From Carex sylvatica (Eukaryota > Streptophyta > Magnoliopsida > Poales > Cyperaceae), in NCBI GenBank assembly GCA_964058845.1, contig CAXKVR010000583.1, positions 1 through 21,677 of the forward strand: a stretch of DNA of 21,677 bases, in the 5' to 3' direction. Of this stretch, positions 9,634-17,564 are shown in pieces. Under the pieces are notes generated by a model that worked only from the letters and a program-made list of their open reading frames with translations, had not been told where the DNA came from and searched no databases. How positions within the stretch are numbered: position 1 is the first letter of the stretch; each line of letters starts with the position of its first letter. The translations under genes were made by a program, and so were the position numbers.

Positions 9634-9667
9634 GTACGGCCCGTACAGATTCCCGTACGGTCCGTAT
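9634..9667. repeat. Palindromic doublet a (left LTR), 21-bp spacing
   Basis: GTACGGCCCGTAC at 9634 and GTACGGTCCGTAT at 9655. Each 13-mer is a near-perfect dyad, and the two can also pair with each other as a hairpin with an 8-base loop. Confidence 0.9.
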
Positions 9668-9749
9668 GGCACCTCAAGTTAATGCTGCAGCTACTGTTTC
9701 CTGTGTTGATACTGTGTTTAGGGTTTCTTTTGACCAGATCTAGATACCT

Positions 9750-9844
9750 AACCTCAACTTTCGCATTTTGGCCTGATACCCGATTACCGGACTCAAGTAC
9801 TTCCCTCTTAGATGCGTTAAACCTCAACTTTCGCATTTTGGCCT
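9750..9844. repeat. Direct repeat inside the left LTR, 70-bp period
   Basis: AACCTCAACTTTCGCATTTT plus GGCCT occurs at 9750-9774 and 9820-9844. The same pair is present in the other LTR at 19992-20016 and 20062-20086. Confidence 0.9.
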
Positions 9845-10481
9845 AATTTATCTAAGTTATTTGTTAGTTTACTAAAAGTATCCAAGGACTTTCGCCTCAA
9901 GGAAAGTTTCGCCTTTCGGGTACTCCTTGGTTTCACCCTACTTCATATACTTTATTCGGTTGGAATGAATTTCATAGACTTGGCTCCACACTTAGATGTG
10001 CGCATTCATCTAACGGGATGACTAATCAGATTCAAGCAAGCACAAATAGAGCAATAAAAATACTACATAACAAAGTAAAAACCAAGCGTTCAACACAAAA
10101 TCCAAGTAGCATACAAGCAAAACTAAACTAGAAACTACATCTTACCCCTAGAAACAAAGTAAATTAGCTACTCATATTCATGAGATAGCACAAATAACAA
10201 GGAATAAAAGAGTTCATGACAAAATAGTGGAAAATCCGAAGATCCGTGGAGAAACTCGCGTTCTTCCCCTTCTCTTCTTCTTTTTCCCTTGTCCAAGCAA
10301 ACCTAGAATCCTGGTTCATCGAATGAATGATAGGAAAGTTATTGATTGATTAGCTATTAATCCCCTTTCCTGCTGTGGAATATCTCCTTTAATGCCCCAG
10401 ATCACGCCTCCAGGGGTTTCCTTTTCGGCTCCTCAAATTGTGCTCAATTCAGATTCCAGCTGGATTTTCCGAATTAGCTTT

Positions 10482-10515
10482 GTACGGCCCGTACAGGATC
10501 CCGTACGGCCCGTAT
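10482..10515. repeat. Palindromic doublet b (left LTR), 21-bp spacing
   Basis: GTACGGCCCGTAC at 10482 and GTACGGCCCGTAT at 10503. Confidence 0.9.
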
Positions 10516-10582
10516 GCCTGGGTTTTGACTTGGAGACTTTGTGCCTCTGTTGTGGATCCTTCTGTGTGGTTGGGCAGTTCTT

Positions 10583-10616
10583 GTACGGCCCGCACAGAAT
10601 ATCATACGGGCCGTAT
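10583..10616. repeat. Palindromic doublet c (left LTR), 21-bp spacing
   Basis: GTACGGCCCGCAC at 10583 (one change breaks the dyad) and ATACGGGCCGTAT at 10604. Confidence 0.85.
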
Positions 10617-10787
10617 GAAAAGTTGTCAGAACCAGTTTTTCGCCCCTTTTTCCTGCAAAATACCAAACAAAACATAGCAGTACCACATTTCATCGAAATA
10701 TAAGTAAAAAGTCCACATTAATAGGCTTTAAAGCACAGGTTTCATTGTAAATTAAGGCCATAATTCAGATATAATATGGAGATATCA

Positions 10788-10826
10788 AATTCCCCCAAGC
10801 TTGAACTTTGCTTGTCCTCAAGCAAA
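10788..10826 (-). promoter_or_regulatory. Athila polypurine tract plus hairpin
   Basis: On the minus strand AGCTTGGGGGAATT abuts the 3' LTR directly, the expected position for plus-strand priming. Just upstream on the element sense strand is a perfect 8-bp stem, TTTGCTTG (10807-10814) with CAAGCAAA (10819-10826), around a 4-base loop. Confidence 0.85.
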
Positions 10827-11098
10827 AATTCTAACTTAGGTGTGGTTCGGGTTGTTGGACTTACCTAAATGCAACTTAATCTACTAAGAGGAAAAATGTG
10901 CATGATCTTGCGTTCGTTAGAAATCCATTAGAGTCATTTTGGATAGTAACTTGGTTTCCTTTGGTCAATTTAATTCACCCCACAACTCAATTGATCAAAC
11001 CCTAACTTCAAGAATGTAATGCTATTTGTAAAAATTAAGCAATCAAACGTATCAATAGTTCATTCTTCACCAAATTTATGCCCTCATTTGTGGTTGGA

Positions 11099-11124
11099 AA
11101 TTCCCCCAAGCTTGGAACAAGCTT
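11099..11124 (-). other. Second PPT-like/hairpin module
   Basis: AATTCCCCCAAGCTTG at 11099-11114 repeats exactly the 16 bases found at the true PPT (10788-10803). The 7-bp stem AAGCTTG (11108-11114) pairs with CAAGCTT (11118-11124) around GAA. Confidence 0.75.
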
Positions 11125-11165
11125 AGGTCAGAAAGTCACGGACTTCGTGTGTTGATGTTTGTAAA

Positions 11166-11178
11166 GGCTCTGATACCA
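11166..11178 (-). other. Initiator-Met PBS-like word inside Athila 3' UTR
   Basis: GGCTCTGATACCA on the plus strand reads TGGTATCAGAGCC on the element strand, a 13-base match to the classic tRNA-iMet primer site. It is not next to an LTR, so it cannot act as this element's normal PBS. Confidence 0.6.
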
Positions 11179-11193
11179 TTTTTTCTTTTAGGT

Positions 11194-11226
11194 GTACGGC
11201 CCGTATGATCTGGGTACGGTCCGTAT
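11194..11226. repeat. Palindromic doublet d (3' UTR), 20-bp spacing
   Basis: GTACGGCCCGTAT at 11194 and GTACGGTCCGTAT at 11214. Confidence 0.9.
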
Positions 11227-11683
11227 GGGAGACGAGCTCAAAGGCGCCAAATCATGGCTTATTGCCGGTACTCTTATATTCTCCATCTTTTCATTCTTTT
11301 CAAGAATTTTTTTTATCTTTTATCCTCGTATACATCATGAATACACACATCCAATGATATTCATTCATACCAATGGATATCCAAATCTTTCTATTGTTTT
11401 GAAATCCCATTTTTTCTATTTTTACAAGGCATATTCCGGTTTCAAATGCTTTCTTGACACAATTCAATTCAATCCCACAAAGTCCCAAAACAGACTATCG
11501 TCTACAATTCTTTCAACCAAATGTGTGGTTATTTCCAATTTCCCAAATTCAACCATTTCACAACCAAAATTTTTCAAATTGAACCCTAATTCACGCAATT
11601 CACACAGATTTAATCCTCAAAACATGCAAACACAGGAACAAACTAAGACAAACTAAATGCAAAATAAAGAAAATAACTAATCA

Positions 11684-11720
11684 CCCCCCCAAGCTTAGTC
11701 CGAGCATTGTCCTCAATGCT
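11684..11720 (-). other. Third PPT-like/hairpin module, just after ORF3
   Basis: CCCCCCCAAGCTT at 11684-11696 is followed by the stem AGCATTG (11703-11709), loop TCCT, and CAATGCT (11714-11720). Same layout and same loop as the PPT-adjacent hairpin but a different stem sequence. Confidence 0.75.
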
Positions 11721-11775
11721 TCAGGATATGTAATGGGAAAAATAAAGAAGCTAGGGTAGGGAGAAAGAAACCTGA

Positions 11776-13236
11776 TCAGTAGTCAGAAGAGGGGTCGAAG
11801 CGCCAGTCGCGAAACTGGTCCTCGATGTCACCAAGACGCTCGGCATAGTCAAACATGCTGCCACTAATCTCATCCAGTCGAGTGGTGTGAATGGCCGTCT
11901 GCTCCTGGATGGCTGTGATGTAGCGGTCCTGCTGCAGCTGAGTGGCCCGGATATCAGTCATGAGGTAGTAGAGATCCCTAAGAGAGGGGTCAGCTGGGCA
12001 AGGGCGGGCATACGCAGATGGGGGTGGCTGGAAGGAGGTACTGGGGATGTCAGAGGCAGGAGGTGGAGTAGCGGAGACCAACCAGGTGGAGGGGTCGTCC
12101 ACGGTGATGGATGGTCCAAATGGTAGGCGGCGGGAAGAGCCATCGGCAAAGCGCCACTCATAGTAGTCAGAGTGACCGGCCGGGCCCCGGGAGATAGTGA
12201 GGAAGAGAGCCAGGCGGTAGCTCTCAAGGTCCATCAGAGTGGGGCCCGGACAGGGGTCTCGACCTGGATACTCACCCAAGCCAAGGCGTTGCTTAAGGAC
12301 CTCGACATAAGCCCCAATTTTGATCTTGCCACCGTGCCTGGTTTTGGACTGCTGCCCAATCCAGTGCTGGACCATGAGAAGGGCTAAGTCTGGATACTCG
12401 GAGTCGGCACGGAGCATGGTATCCATGAGCATGAGGTCGACGGTGTTGGCGCGGTTCTGAGTCTCACCGCGCGCAAAGATGGTAGAAGCAAGGGCGCGCT
12501 GGATGATACGCAGAACCGGGTGAGGGATGTAGCGGGCTCGGTATGATGCATTGGCGGAGCGAGGGCAACCGGTGATCATGGCCCAGAAGGTATCTCGATC
12601 CCACCCAGGTCGGAAACTGAGAGTGTCAGTAGTGGGCTCGCGATAGAAACCGAACCACTCGCGTAGAGAGGAGAGATAGACGCGATGGGTTTGATTACAG
12701 AGCCGGAATTTGATGAAGAGGACATCGTGGTTGTCCAACTTCAGCTCGAGAGAGGAGAGGAATTCCTTGGTGTCCATCTCGTAGGTGGGGTTGCGAATGT
12801 TCCAGAAATCTGGGCTGAACCCAATTCCAGCGGTGAGACGGAGGAAATCATCCTCGACGCCAAGAGCGTGGAGTGTGTCGAAGTGAACCATGGCGGTGTT
12901 CTCGAATACTCGCCGTTGTAAAGAGATGAAGTTCTCGTACATCCGACGAGTGGGCATTTCAAAGTACCGTGCCGCGAAGCGGTCGGCGCGGTCGGTGTAT
13001 TCACCAGAGGAAGTGCGGTCAGAGCCGGAGTCATAGGGCTCTGGTGAGGGATGACGGGGTGGTGTGGGGGAGCGGTCTTGGCGCCGCTTTTGACGGCGCT
13101 CACCAGACATAGCTGTCAGTAGGAAGTGGTACGGCCCGGAGAGTAGCGAGAGGCGGAGAGCGGCGGAGGAGAAGTTGCGGCGGCTAGGGTTTTGGTTATA
13201 CGGGGTGGTGTTCGGTCCGTAGGAAGAAAACGACAA
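11776..13236 (-). CDS. Athila ORF3: ORF-1/env-like protein of unknown function
   Basis: A 486-residue open frame downstream of integrase, where Athila-type elements carry their extra gene. A more likely start is the ATG at 13108-13110 (MSGERRQKRRQDRS), 42 codons in, because the upstream stretch overlaps degenerate palindrome sequence and shows no conservation I recognise. The N-terminus is then basic (RRQKRRQDR, possible nuclear localisation) and Ser/Pro rich. Residues about 100-360 resemble the plant 'ATHILA ORF-1' family (for example REWFGFYREP, ARYIPHPVLRIIQRALASTI and MLMDTMLRADSEYPDLALLM). The C-terminus (about residues 415-480) is heptad-like and probably a coiled coil. I see no signal peptide and no convincing membrane segment, so a classical envelope glycoprotein role is not supported. 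The frame is intact over its full length, unlike gag-pol, and is much more GC-rich than the surroundings. Confidence 0.65.
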   Translation of the reverse strand: MSFSSYGPNTTPYNQNPSRRNFSSAALRLSLLSGPYHFLLTAMSGERRQKRRQDRSPTPPRHPSPEPYDSGSDRTSSGEYTDRADRFAARYFEMPTRRMYENFISLQRRVFENTAMVHFDTLHALGVEDDFLRLTAGIGFSPDFWNIRNPTYEMDTKEFLSSLELKLDNHDVLFIKFRLCNQTHRVYLSSLREWFGFYREPTTDTLSFRPGWDRDTFWAMITGCPRSANASYRARYIPHPVLRIIQRALASTIFARGETQNRANTVDLMLMDTMLRADSEYPDLALLMVQHWIGQQSKTRHGGKIKIGAYVEVLKQRLGLGEYPGRDPCPGPTLMDLESYRLALFLTISRGPAGHSDYYEWRFADGSSRRLPFGPSITVDDPSTWLVSATPPPASDIPSTSFQPPPSAYARPCPADPSLRDLYYLMTDIRATQLQQDRYITAIQEQTAIHTTRLDEISGSMFDYAERLGDIEDQFRDWRFDPSSDY

Positions 13237-13264
13237 AAGGAGGTGGTGTGGGGTAGAGTCTGTC

Positions 13265-13300
13265 GGGGGGGGGGTCGGGTTTAAAAGGGAAGAGGGTCTA
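13265..13300 (+). other. G-rich tract, possible quadruplex
   Basis: A run of ten G (13265-13274) followed by three further GGG runs within about 25 bp. It is C-rich on the element sense strand and lies between integrase and ORF3. Confidence 0.5.
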
Positions 13301-13380
13301 ATCGAAGGGACGCGAATTGATGCGAAGGAACGCGAAGAGAAAAGGTCGCGCCCCTTGAGTTTCTGCGTCGGATGGGTTCC

Positions 13381-13414
13381 CTACGGCCCGTATGATATTG
13401 TGTACGGACCGTAC
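13381..13414. repeat. Palindromic doublet e (IN-ORF3 spacer), 21-bp spacing
   Basis: CTACGGCCCGTAT at 13381 and GTACGGACCGTAC at 13402. Confidence 0.9.
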
Positions 13415-13625
13415 CAACCTGCAGAGATGATTTCTTCTCCTATCTGATCAGAATTGAAAGACAACTACAAAATGAAAAATCAAAATTAAACTAATACCAA
13501 ATTAAATATTTAGAAACTAAAGTAATAACAATAAGAGAAATGACCAAACAAAATAATTTTAAAAATGCTTGGGTTGCCTCCCAAGAAGCGCTCATTTAAG
13601 GTCGTTAGCTAGACCACCTTTCAAC

Positions 13626-15206
13626 TTAAACTTCTATCTGAGCGGGGTCAGAAAGAAACTGAACATTCCGCTCATCCATCAAGTGGTCGGCAACGTAGTG
13701 CTTGAGACGCTGACCGTTTACCTTGAAGGTACCACTTTCTTTGCTCCAGATATCAATTGCTCCGAAAGGGTACACTTTCTCCACCTGAAATGGGCCGGAC
13801 CATCTCGATTTGAGTTTACCTGGAAAAATTCTCAATCTAGCGTTAAATAAAAGTACAAGATCTCCCTCTTTGAACTGGCGAGGCGAAATGCGCTGGTCAT
13901 GCAATCGCTTCGTCTTTTCCTTGTAAAATCTCGCATTCTCATATGCATGCAACCTCATTTCCTCCAACTCATGCAAGTCGAGGACACGCTTTTCTCCAGC
14001 TGCAAGCAGGTCCATGTTGATCGCTCTTGTGGCCCAGAATGCTTTGTGCTCAATTTCAACAGGAAGGTGACACGGCTTTCCATACACCAGCTTGTACGGG
14101 CTCATGCCAATCGGTGTCTTGAATGCGGTGCGGTAGGCCCAGAGTGCATCATGCAGCTTGAAAGCCCAATCCTTCCTTGTCCTTGCAACTGTTTTCTCTA
14201 AAATCGACTTGATTTCCCTGTTAGAAATTTCAGCTTGGCCATTAGTTTGAGGGTGATAAGAAGTTGATACCTTGTGAGTCACCCCATGTCGGCTCAATAG
14301 TTTTTTGAATTGTCGATTGATGAAATGCTTGCCTCCGTCACTAATGACAGCTCGAGGCACCCCAAAACGAGGGAAAATGATCTCATTGAAAAACTTTCTT
14401 ACCGAATTCGAGTCAGCCTTGCGGCACGCCATGGCCTCAACCCACTTTGATACATAGTCGACTGCCACCAAAATATACTCATTCCCTCGAGAAGATGGGA
14501 ATGGACCCATGAAATCGATGCCCCAAACATCAAAAATCTCGACCTCAAGAATAAAGTTGAGAGGCATCTCACTTCGTCTTGTCATGTTTCCAGTTCTTTG
14601 GCACCTATCACAAGCTATAACAAAAGATCTTGCATCTTTAAAAAGAGAAGGCCAAAAGAAACCAGATTGTAATACCTTGGCAGTGGTCTTAGAGAATGAA
14701 GAGTGTCCTCCATAAGCGGACGAGTGGCAATGTGCAAGAATAGAGTCTGTTTCCTCGAATGGGACACAACGTCGGAATACGCCATCAACTCCAACCTTGA
14801 AGAGATAGGGCTCGTCCCAAAAGTAGTACTTGGAATCTGACCTTAGTTTCTTCTTCTGTTGTTGAGACATTGTGGCGGGCAAAACTCCAGAGACCAGGTA
14901 ATTCGCAATGTCGGCATACCAGGGAGTCTGCTGTTTGGACTGGTTGGTACTTGTACGGTCCGTATGAGTTTGTGTACGGTCCGTATGGTGGATAGTGCAG
15001 GCCGTATGAACTTCTGTACGGCCCGTATGGTTGTCGTCCAGATCAGAACTGATTGCAAGGAGTTGTTCATCGGGGAATGAGTCATTGATTGGGAGCTTAG
15101 TTGTGGTATCTTCTTCCCAATGTAGACGTGACAGATGGTCTGCTACAGAATTCTCGACTCCTTTCGTATCTCTTATCTCAAGATCGAACTCCTGCAAAAG
15201 AAGAAT
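13626..15206 (-). CDS. pol: Athila integrase region of pol
   Basis: In the same frame as the RT-RNase H part and separated from it only by the TGA at 15207-15209. It has no natural start codon and is best seen as the C-terminal part of one polyprotein. The first residues, [12 protein letters not shown] and VADHLSRL, finish the RNase H region. Next comes a 7-residue repeat array (HTxRT type, roughly residues 57-82) encoded by four palindromes. Then an HHCC zinc finger (H158, H165, C196, C199 of the 523-residue frame) and the DDE core: GIDFMGPF (D228), ISDGGKHF (D287) and [13 protein letters not shown] (E323). The C-terminal [21 protein letters not shown] is the usual gypsy GPF/Y module. All catalytic residues are present; expression would require reading through the upstream stop. 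Confidence 0.93.
   Translation of the reverse strand: MLLLQEFDLEIRDTKGVENSVADHLSRLHWEEDTTTKLPINDSFPDEQLLAISSDLDDNHTGRTEVHTACTIHHTDRTQTHTDRTSTNQSKQQTPWYADIANYLVSGVLPATMSQQQKKKLRSDSKYYFWDEPYLFKVGVDGVFRRCVPFEETDSILAHCHSSAYGGHSSFSKTTAKVLQSGFFWPSLFKDARSFVIACDRCQRTGNMTRRSEMPLNFILEVEIFDVWGIDFMGPFPSSRGNEYILVAVDYVSKWVEAMACRKADSNSVRKFFNEIIFPRFGVPRAVISDGGKHFINRQFKKLLSRHGVTHKVSTSYHPQTNGQAEISNREIKSILEKTVARTRKDWAFKLHDALWAYRTAFKTPIGMSPYKLVYGKPCHLPVEIEHKAFWATRAINMDLLAAGEKRVLDLHELEEMRLHAYENARFYKEKTKRLHDQRISPRQFKEGDLVLLFNARLRIFPGKLKSRWSGPFQVEKVYPFGAIDIWSKESGTFKVNGQRLKHYVADHLMDERNVQFLSDPAQIEV
14953..15028. repeat. Palindrome array f: four copies, strict 21-bp period
   Basis: Starts at 14953, 14974, 14995 and 15016: GTACGGTCCGTAT twice, the degenerate GTGCAGGCCGTAT, then GTACGGCCCGTAT. 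On the element strand it encodes a 7-residue periodic stretch (HTGRT, HTACT, HTDRT, HTDRT) in the RNase H-integrase linker. Confidence 0.92.
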
Positions 15207-17564
15207 TCATCTAATCAGTCTTGGTTTTGCATCTTTTTTACTTAAGAGGTACCTTAGTGCGGCATGATCTGTGTAGACCACTATCTTCGAGCCCACCAGA
15301 TATGATCTGAATTTGTCGAGAGCAAATACAATGGCGAGAAGCTCCTTTTCGGTTGTGGTGTAGTTCATTTGGGCCGGGTCTAGCACCTTGCTAGCATAGT
15401 AAATAACACACGGCTTTTTGTCTTTCCGTTGCCCCAGAACTGCTCCGACTGCGTAGTCGCTTGCGTCGCACATCAGCTCAAATGGTAGTGACCAATCTGG
15501 CGGCTGTAAGATAGGTGCAGAGATAAGAGCTTCCTTTAAACTGCAAAAAGACTTGACACAATCATCAGTGAAAATAAAATCAGAATCTTTAATAAGTAAA
15601 TTGGTCAAAGGTTTCGCAATTTTTGAGAAGTCTTTTATGAAACGGCGATAAAAACCGGCATGTCCAAGAAAACTTCGAACCCCCTTGACATTTGTTGGGA
15701 TTTCGAGTTTCTCGATTACCTCAATTTTTGCTTTATCAACCTCTATCCCTCTAGAGGTGATAACATGCCCCAAGACGATTCCTTCTTGGACCATGAAATG
15801 ACATTTTTCCCAATTGAGGACTAAATTGACTTCTTCACATCTCTGCAAAATCTTACACAAGTTAGCCAAACATGCATCAAAAGAGGTACCGTATACAGAA
15901 AAATCATCCATAAAAATTTCAACTTCTTTCTCAATAAAATCAGAAAAAATAGCCATCATGGCTCTCTGAAAAGTCGCAGGTGCATTGCAAAGACCGAAAG
16001 GCATCCTACGGTATGCGTAGGTACCGTATGGGCATGTGAATGTGGTCTTCTCTTGATCCTGCGGGTGAATGGGAATCTGAAAGAAACCTGAATAACCATC
16101 AAGATAACAAAAATACGAGTGGTTAGCAAGCCTCTCAAGGAGTTGATCAACAAATGGCAAGGGAAAGTGATCCTTGCGTGTAGCCGCGTTGAGCTTCCGA
16201 TAATCTATGCACATCCTCCAACCGGTTGCAACGCGCGTTTGAATCATCTCTTCTTTCTCATTTTTCACCACTGTTGCTCCTCCTTTCTTGGGAACCACAT
16301 GGACGGGACTCACCCATTTGCTGTCAGAAATCGGGTAGATGATACCTGCTTCATAAAGTTTTAAAATTTCTTTCTTTACTACCTCTTTTAGATTCGGGTT
16401 TAGCCGTCTTTGGTGTTCAACTGAAGGCTTGTGGTCGTCTTCTAGCAAGATCCTGTGTGTGCAGGTGGTTGGATCGATCCCCTTCAAGTCATTGATAGAA
16501 TACCCAATCGCGCTTTTGTGGGTTCTCAACTTCTCCATGAGCTTGGCGGTCTGGTCAGGGGTCAACCCTGCATTCACAATGACAGGACATGTCTTTTCTG
16601 AGTCAAGGAATTCGTACCTGAGAGTGGCTGGGAGAGGTTTTAATTCGGGAGTGGTCTGTGCTGTCTGGCTTGTTGTACGGGCCGTATGGATTTCGTGCGG
16701 ACCGTATGCCTCAGCTTCAGACTGGCCTTTTGGTTCCTTCTCAATCTCCAGCTTCTCTGTTTTAAATTCGTCTGTTGTACGGTCCGTATGATCTGTGTAC
16801 GGCCCGTACGGAAAATCTTCCAGACAGACAGGTGTCATGTCTGCTGCGCAAATTCTCTCAAGATCGCCTGTTTCAGCCTGCAAATCAGATAAAAAATCAG
16901 AATGATACCTTAGAGAGTTGTTGATTTGCTCCATTAACTTCTCTTCAACTAATTCATCAATCACATCGACCATATAACACGATTCGGGTTGAGCGGGATA
17001 CTTCATTGCTCGGTCGATTTGAAAGTGAACTTTCTCATCTCCAATGTTCAAGGTTAAAGTCCCATTTTTCACATCGATTAGCGCCCCGGCGGTTCTCAAA
17101 AACGGCCGTCCTAGAATAATAGGGACCTCCTTGTCTTCCTCCATTTCCATCACAACAAAATCACCGGGCACATAGAACTTACCGACTCGAACCGGTACAT
17201 CCTCCACTATGCCAAGTGGTAGTCTCACCGAAGAATCCGCAAGTTGTAAAGTCATCCGCGTAGGTCTAAGCTCGCCTACACCCATTCGTTCGAAGATAGT
17301 TCGCGGCATGAGACTCACACTAGCCCCCAAATCGCATAAAGCTTGTCGGATGGTTGCTTTGCCAATCGTGCATGGAATGGAAAATTTACCCGGATCTCCT
17401 AATTTCGGTGGAAGTTCATTTCTCAGGATAGCACTGCACTGTTCAGTCAATTTCACCGTCTCATGCCCCCCCAAGCTTCGTTTATTGGATAGGATATCTT
17501 TGAGAAACTTAGCATAGGTTGGCATTTGGGTCAAAGCCTCGGTAAATGGGATGGTAATGTGCAA
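15207..17564 (-). CDS. pol: Athila protease, reverse transcriptase and RNase H region of pol
   Basis: Follows gag in the same frame immediately after a TAA (17565-17567). The retroviral-type aspartic protease has CDLGASVSLMP (Asp at about residue 78 of this frame; the Athila variant D-L-G replaces the usual D-S/T-G), with IILGRPFLRTA downstream. A variable linker (about residues 240-310) carries two palindromic doublets read as YGPYTDHTDRT and YGPHEIHTART. Reverse transcriptase: YRKLNAATRKDHFPLPF, CYLDGYSGFFQI (first catalytic Asp) and FMDDFSVYG (551-554, FMDD instead of the commoner YVDD). RNase H: CDASDYAVGAVLGQ (D700), TEKELLAIVFAL and VYTDHAALRYL (D766). It ends at an in-frame TGA (15207-15209), where a Trp codon is expected from the family. 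Domains look intact. Confidence 0.94.
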   Translation of the reverse strand: MHITIPFTEALTQMPTYAKFLKDILSNKRSLGGHETVKLTEQCSAILRNELPPKLGDPGKFSIPCTIGKATIRQALCDLGASVSLMPRTIFERMGVGELRPTRMTLQLADSSVRLPLGIVEDVPVRVGKFYVPGDFVVMEMEEDKEVPIILGRPFLRTAGALIDVKNGTLTLNIGDEKVHFQIDRAMKYPAQPESCYMVDVIDELVEEKLMEQINNSLRYHSDFLSDLQAETGDLERICAADMTPVCLEDFPYGPYTDHTDRTTDEFKTEKLEIEKEPKGQSEAEAYGPHEIHTARTTSQTAQTTPELKPLPATLRYEFLDSEKTCPVIVNAGLTPDQTAKLMEKLRTHKSAIGYSINDLKGIDPTTCTHRILLEDDHKPSVEHQRRLNPNLKEVVKKEILKLYEAGIIYPISDSKWVSPVHVVPKKGGATVVKNEKEEMIQTRVATGWRMCIDYRKLNAATRKDHFPLPFVDQLLERLANHSYFCYLDGYSGFFQIPIHPQDQEKTTFTCPYGTYAYRRMPFGLCNAPATFQRAMMAIFSDFIEKEVEIFMDDFSVYGTSFDACLANLCKILQRCEEVNLVLNWEKCHFMVQEGIVLGHVITSRGIEVDKAKIEVIEKLEIPTNVKGVRSFLGHAGFYRRFIKDFSKIAKPLTNLLIKDSDFIFTDDCVKSFCSLKEALISAPILQPPDWSLPFELMCDASDYAVGAVLGQRKDKKPCVIYYASKVLDPAQMNYTTTEKELLAIVFALDKFRSYLVGSKIVVYTDHAALRYLLSKKDAKPRLIR
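16674..16707. repeat. Palindromic doublet g (PR-RT linker), 21-bp spacing
   Basis: GTACGGGCCGTAT at 16674 and GTGCGGACCGTAT at 16695; coding YGPHEIHTART on the element strand. Confidence 0.9.
16777..16809. repeat. Palindromic doublet h (PR-RT linker), 20-bp spacing
   Basis: GTACGGTCCGTAT at 16777 and GTACGGCCCGTAC at 16797; coding YGPYTDHTDRT. Its spacer (GATCTGT) resembles that of doublet d (GATCTGG). Confidence 0.9.
17466..17478 (-). other. PPT-like word inside pol
   Basis: CCCCCCCAAGCTT on the plus strand, that is AAGCTTGGGGGGG on the element strand, matching the PPT-like modules in the 3' UTR. It lies in the coding sequence just upstream of protease (SLGGHE) and has no flanking hairpin that I see. 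A central polypurine tract is possible but unproven. Confidence 0.35.

Larger units (their letters stand above)
9318..10787 (-). repeat. Athila 3' LTR (left copy)
   Basis: Identical by eye to 19560-21029 (offset 10242). It ends against the PPT at 10788 and the target duplication at 9313-9317. It contains a 25-bp direct repeat (9750-9774 and 9820-9844) and three palindromic doublets. No protein-coding function is supported; the open frames in it are incidental. Confidence 0.95.
10827..11775 (-). other. Athila 3' untranslated region
   Basis: Non-coding span between ORF3 and the PPT. It holds two further PPT-like/hairpin modules (11099-11124 and 11684-11720), one palindromic doublet (11194-11226) and an initiator-tRNA PBS-like word (11166-11178). 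The plus-strand frame at 11192-11656 is low-complexity, antisense to the element, and not credible. Confidence 0.65.
13237..13625 (-). other. Spacer between Athila integrase and ORF3
   Basis: Non-coding on the element strand. It contains the G-rich tract and one palindromic doublet at 13381-13414, and otherwise shows no structure. Confidence 0.6.

Noticed and set aside
11192..11656. Plus-strand 154-codon frame in the Athila 3' UTR
   Set aside because: Antisense to the element, begins inside a palindromic doublet, biased composition and no recognisable family.
13118..13223. Further palindrome pair at the ORF3 N-terminus
   Set aside because: GTACGGCCCGGAG (13129) and GTTCGGTCCGTAG (13210) resemble the dyad, but each has lost one arm or has mismatches and they lack the 20-21 bp spacing; perhaps decayed copies.
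14953..15028. CRISPR-like array of palindromic repeats
   Set aside because: Repeats are 13 bp with 7-8 bp gaps, dispersed over a plant retrotransposon, with no unique long spacers and no associated genes.
13626..17564. Separate genes for integrase and for PR-RT-RH
   Set aside because: Both frames start at non-ATG or post-stop positions in the same register; they are one polyprotein split by single stop codons.
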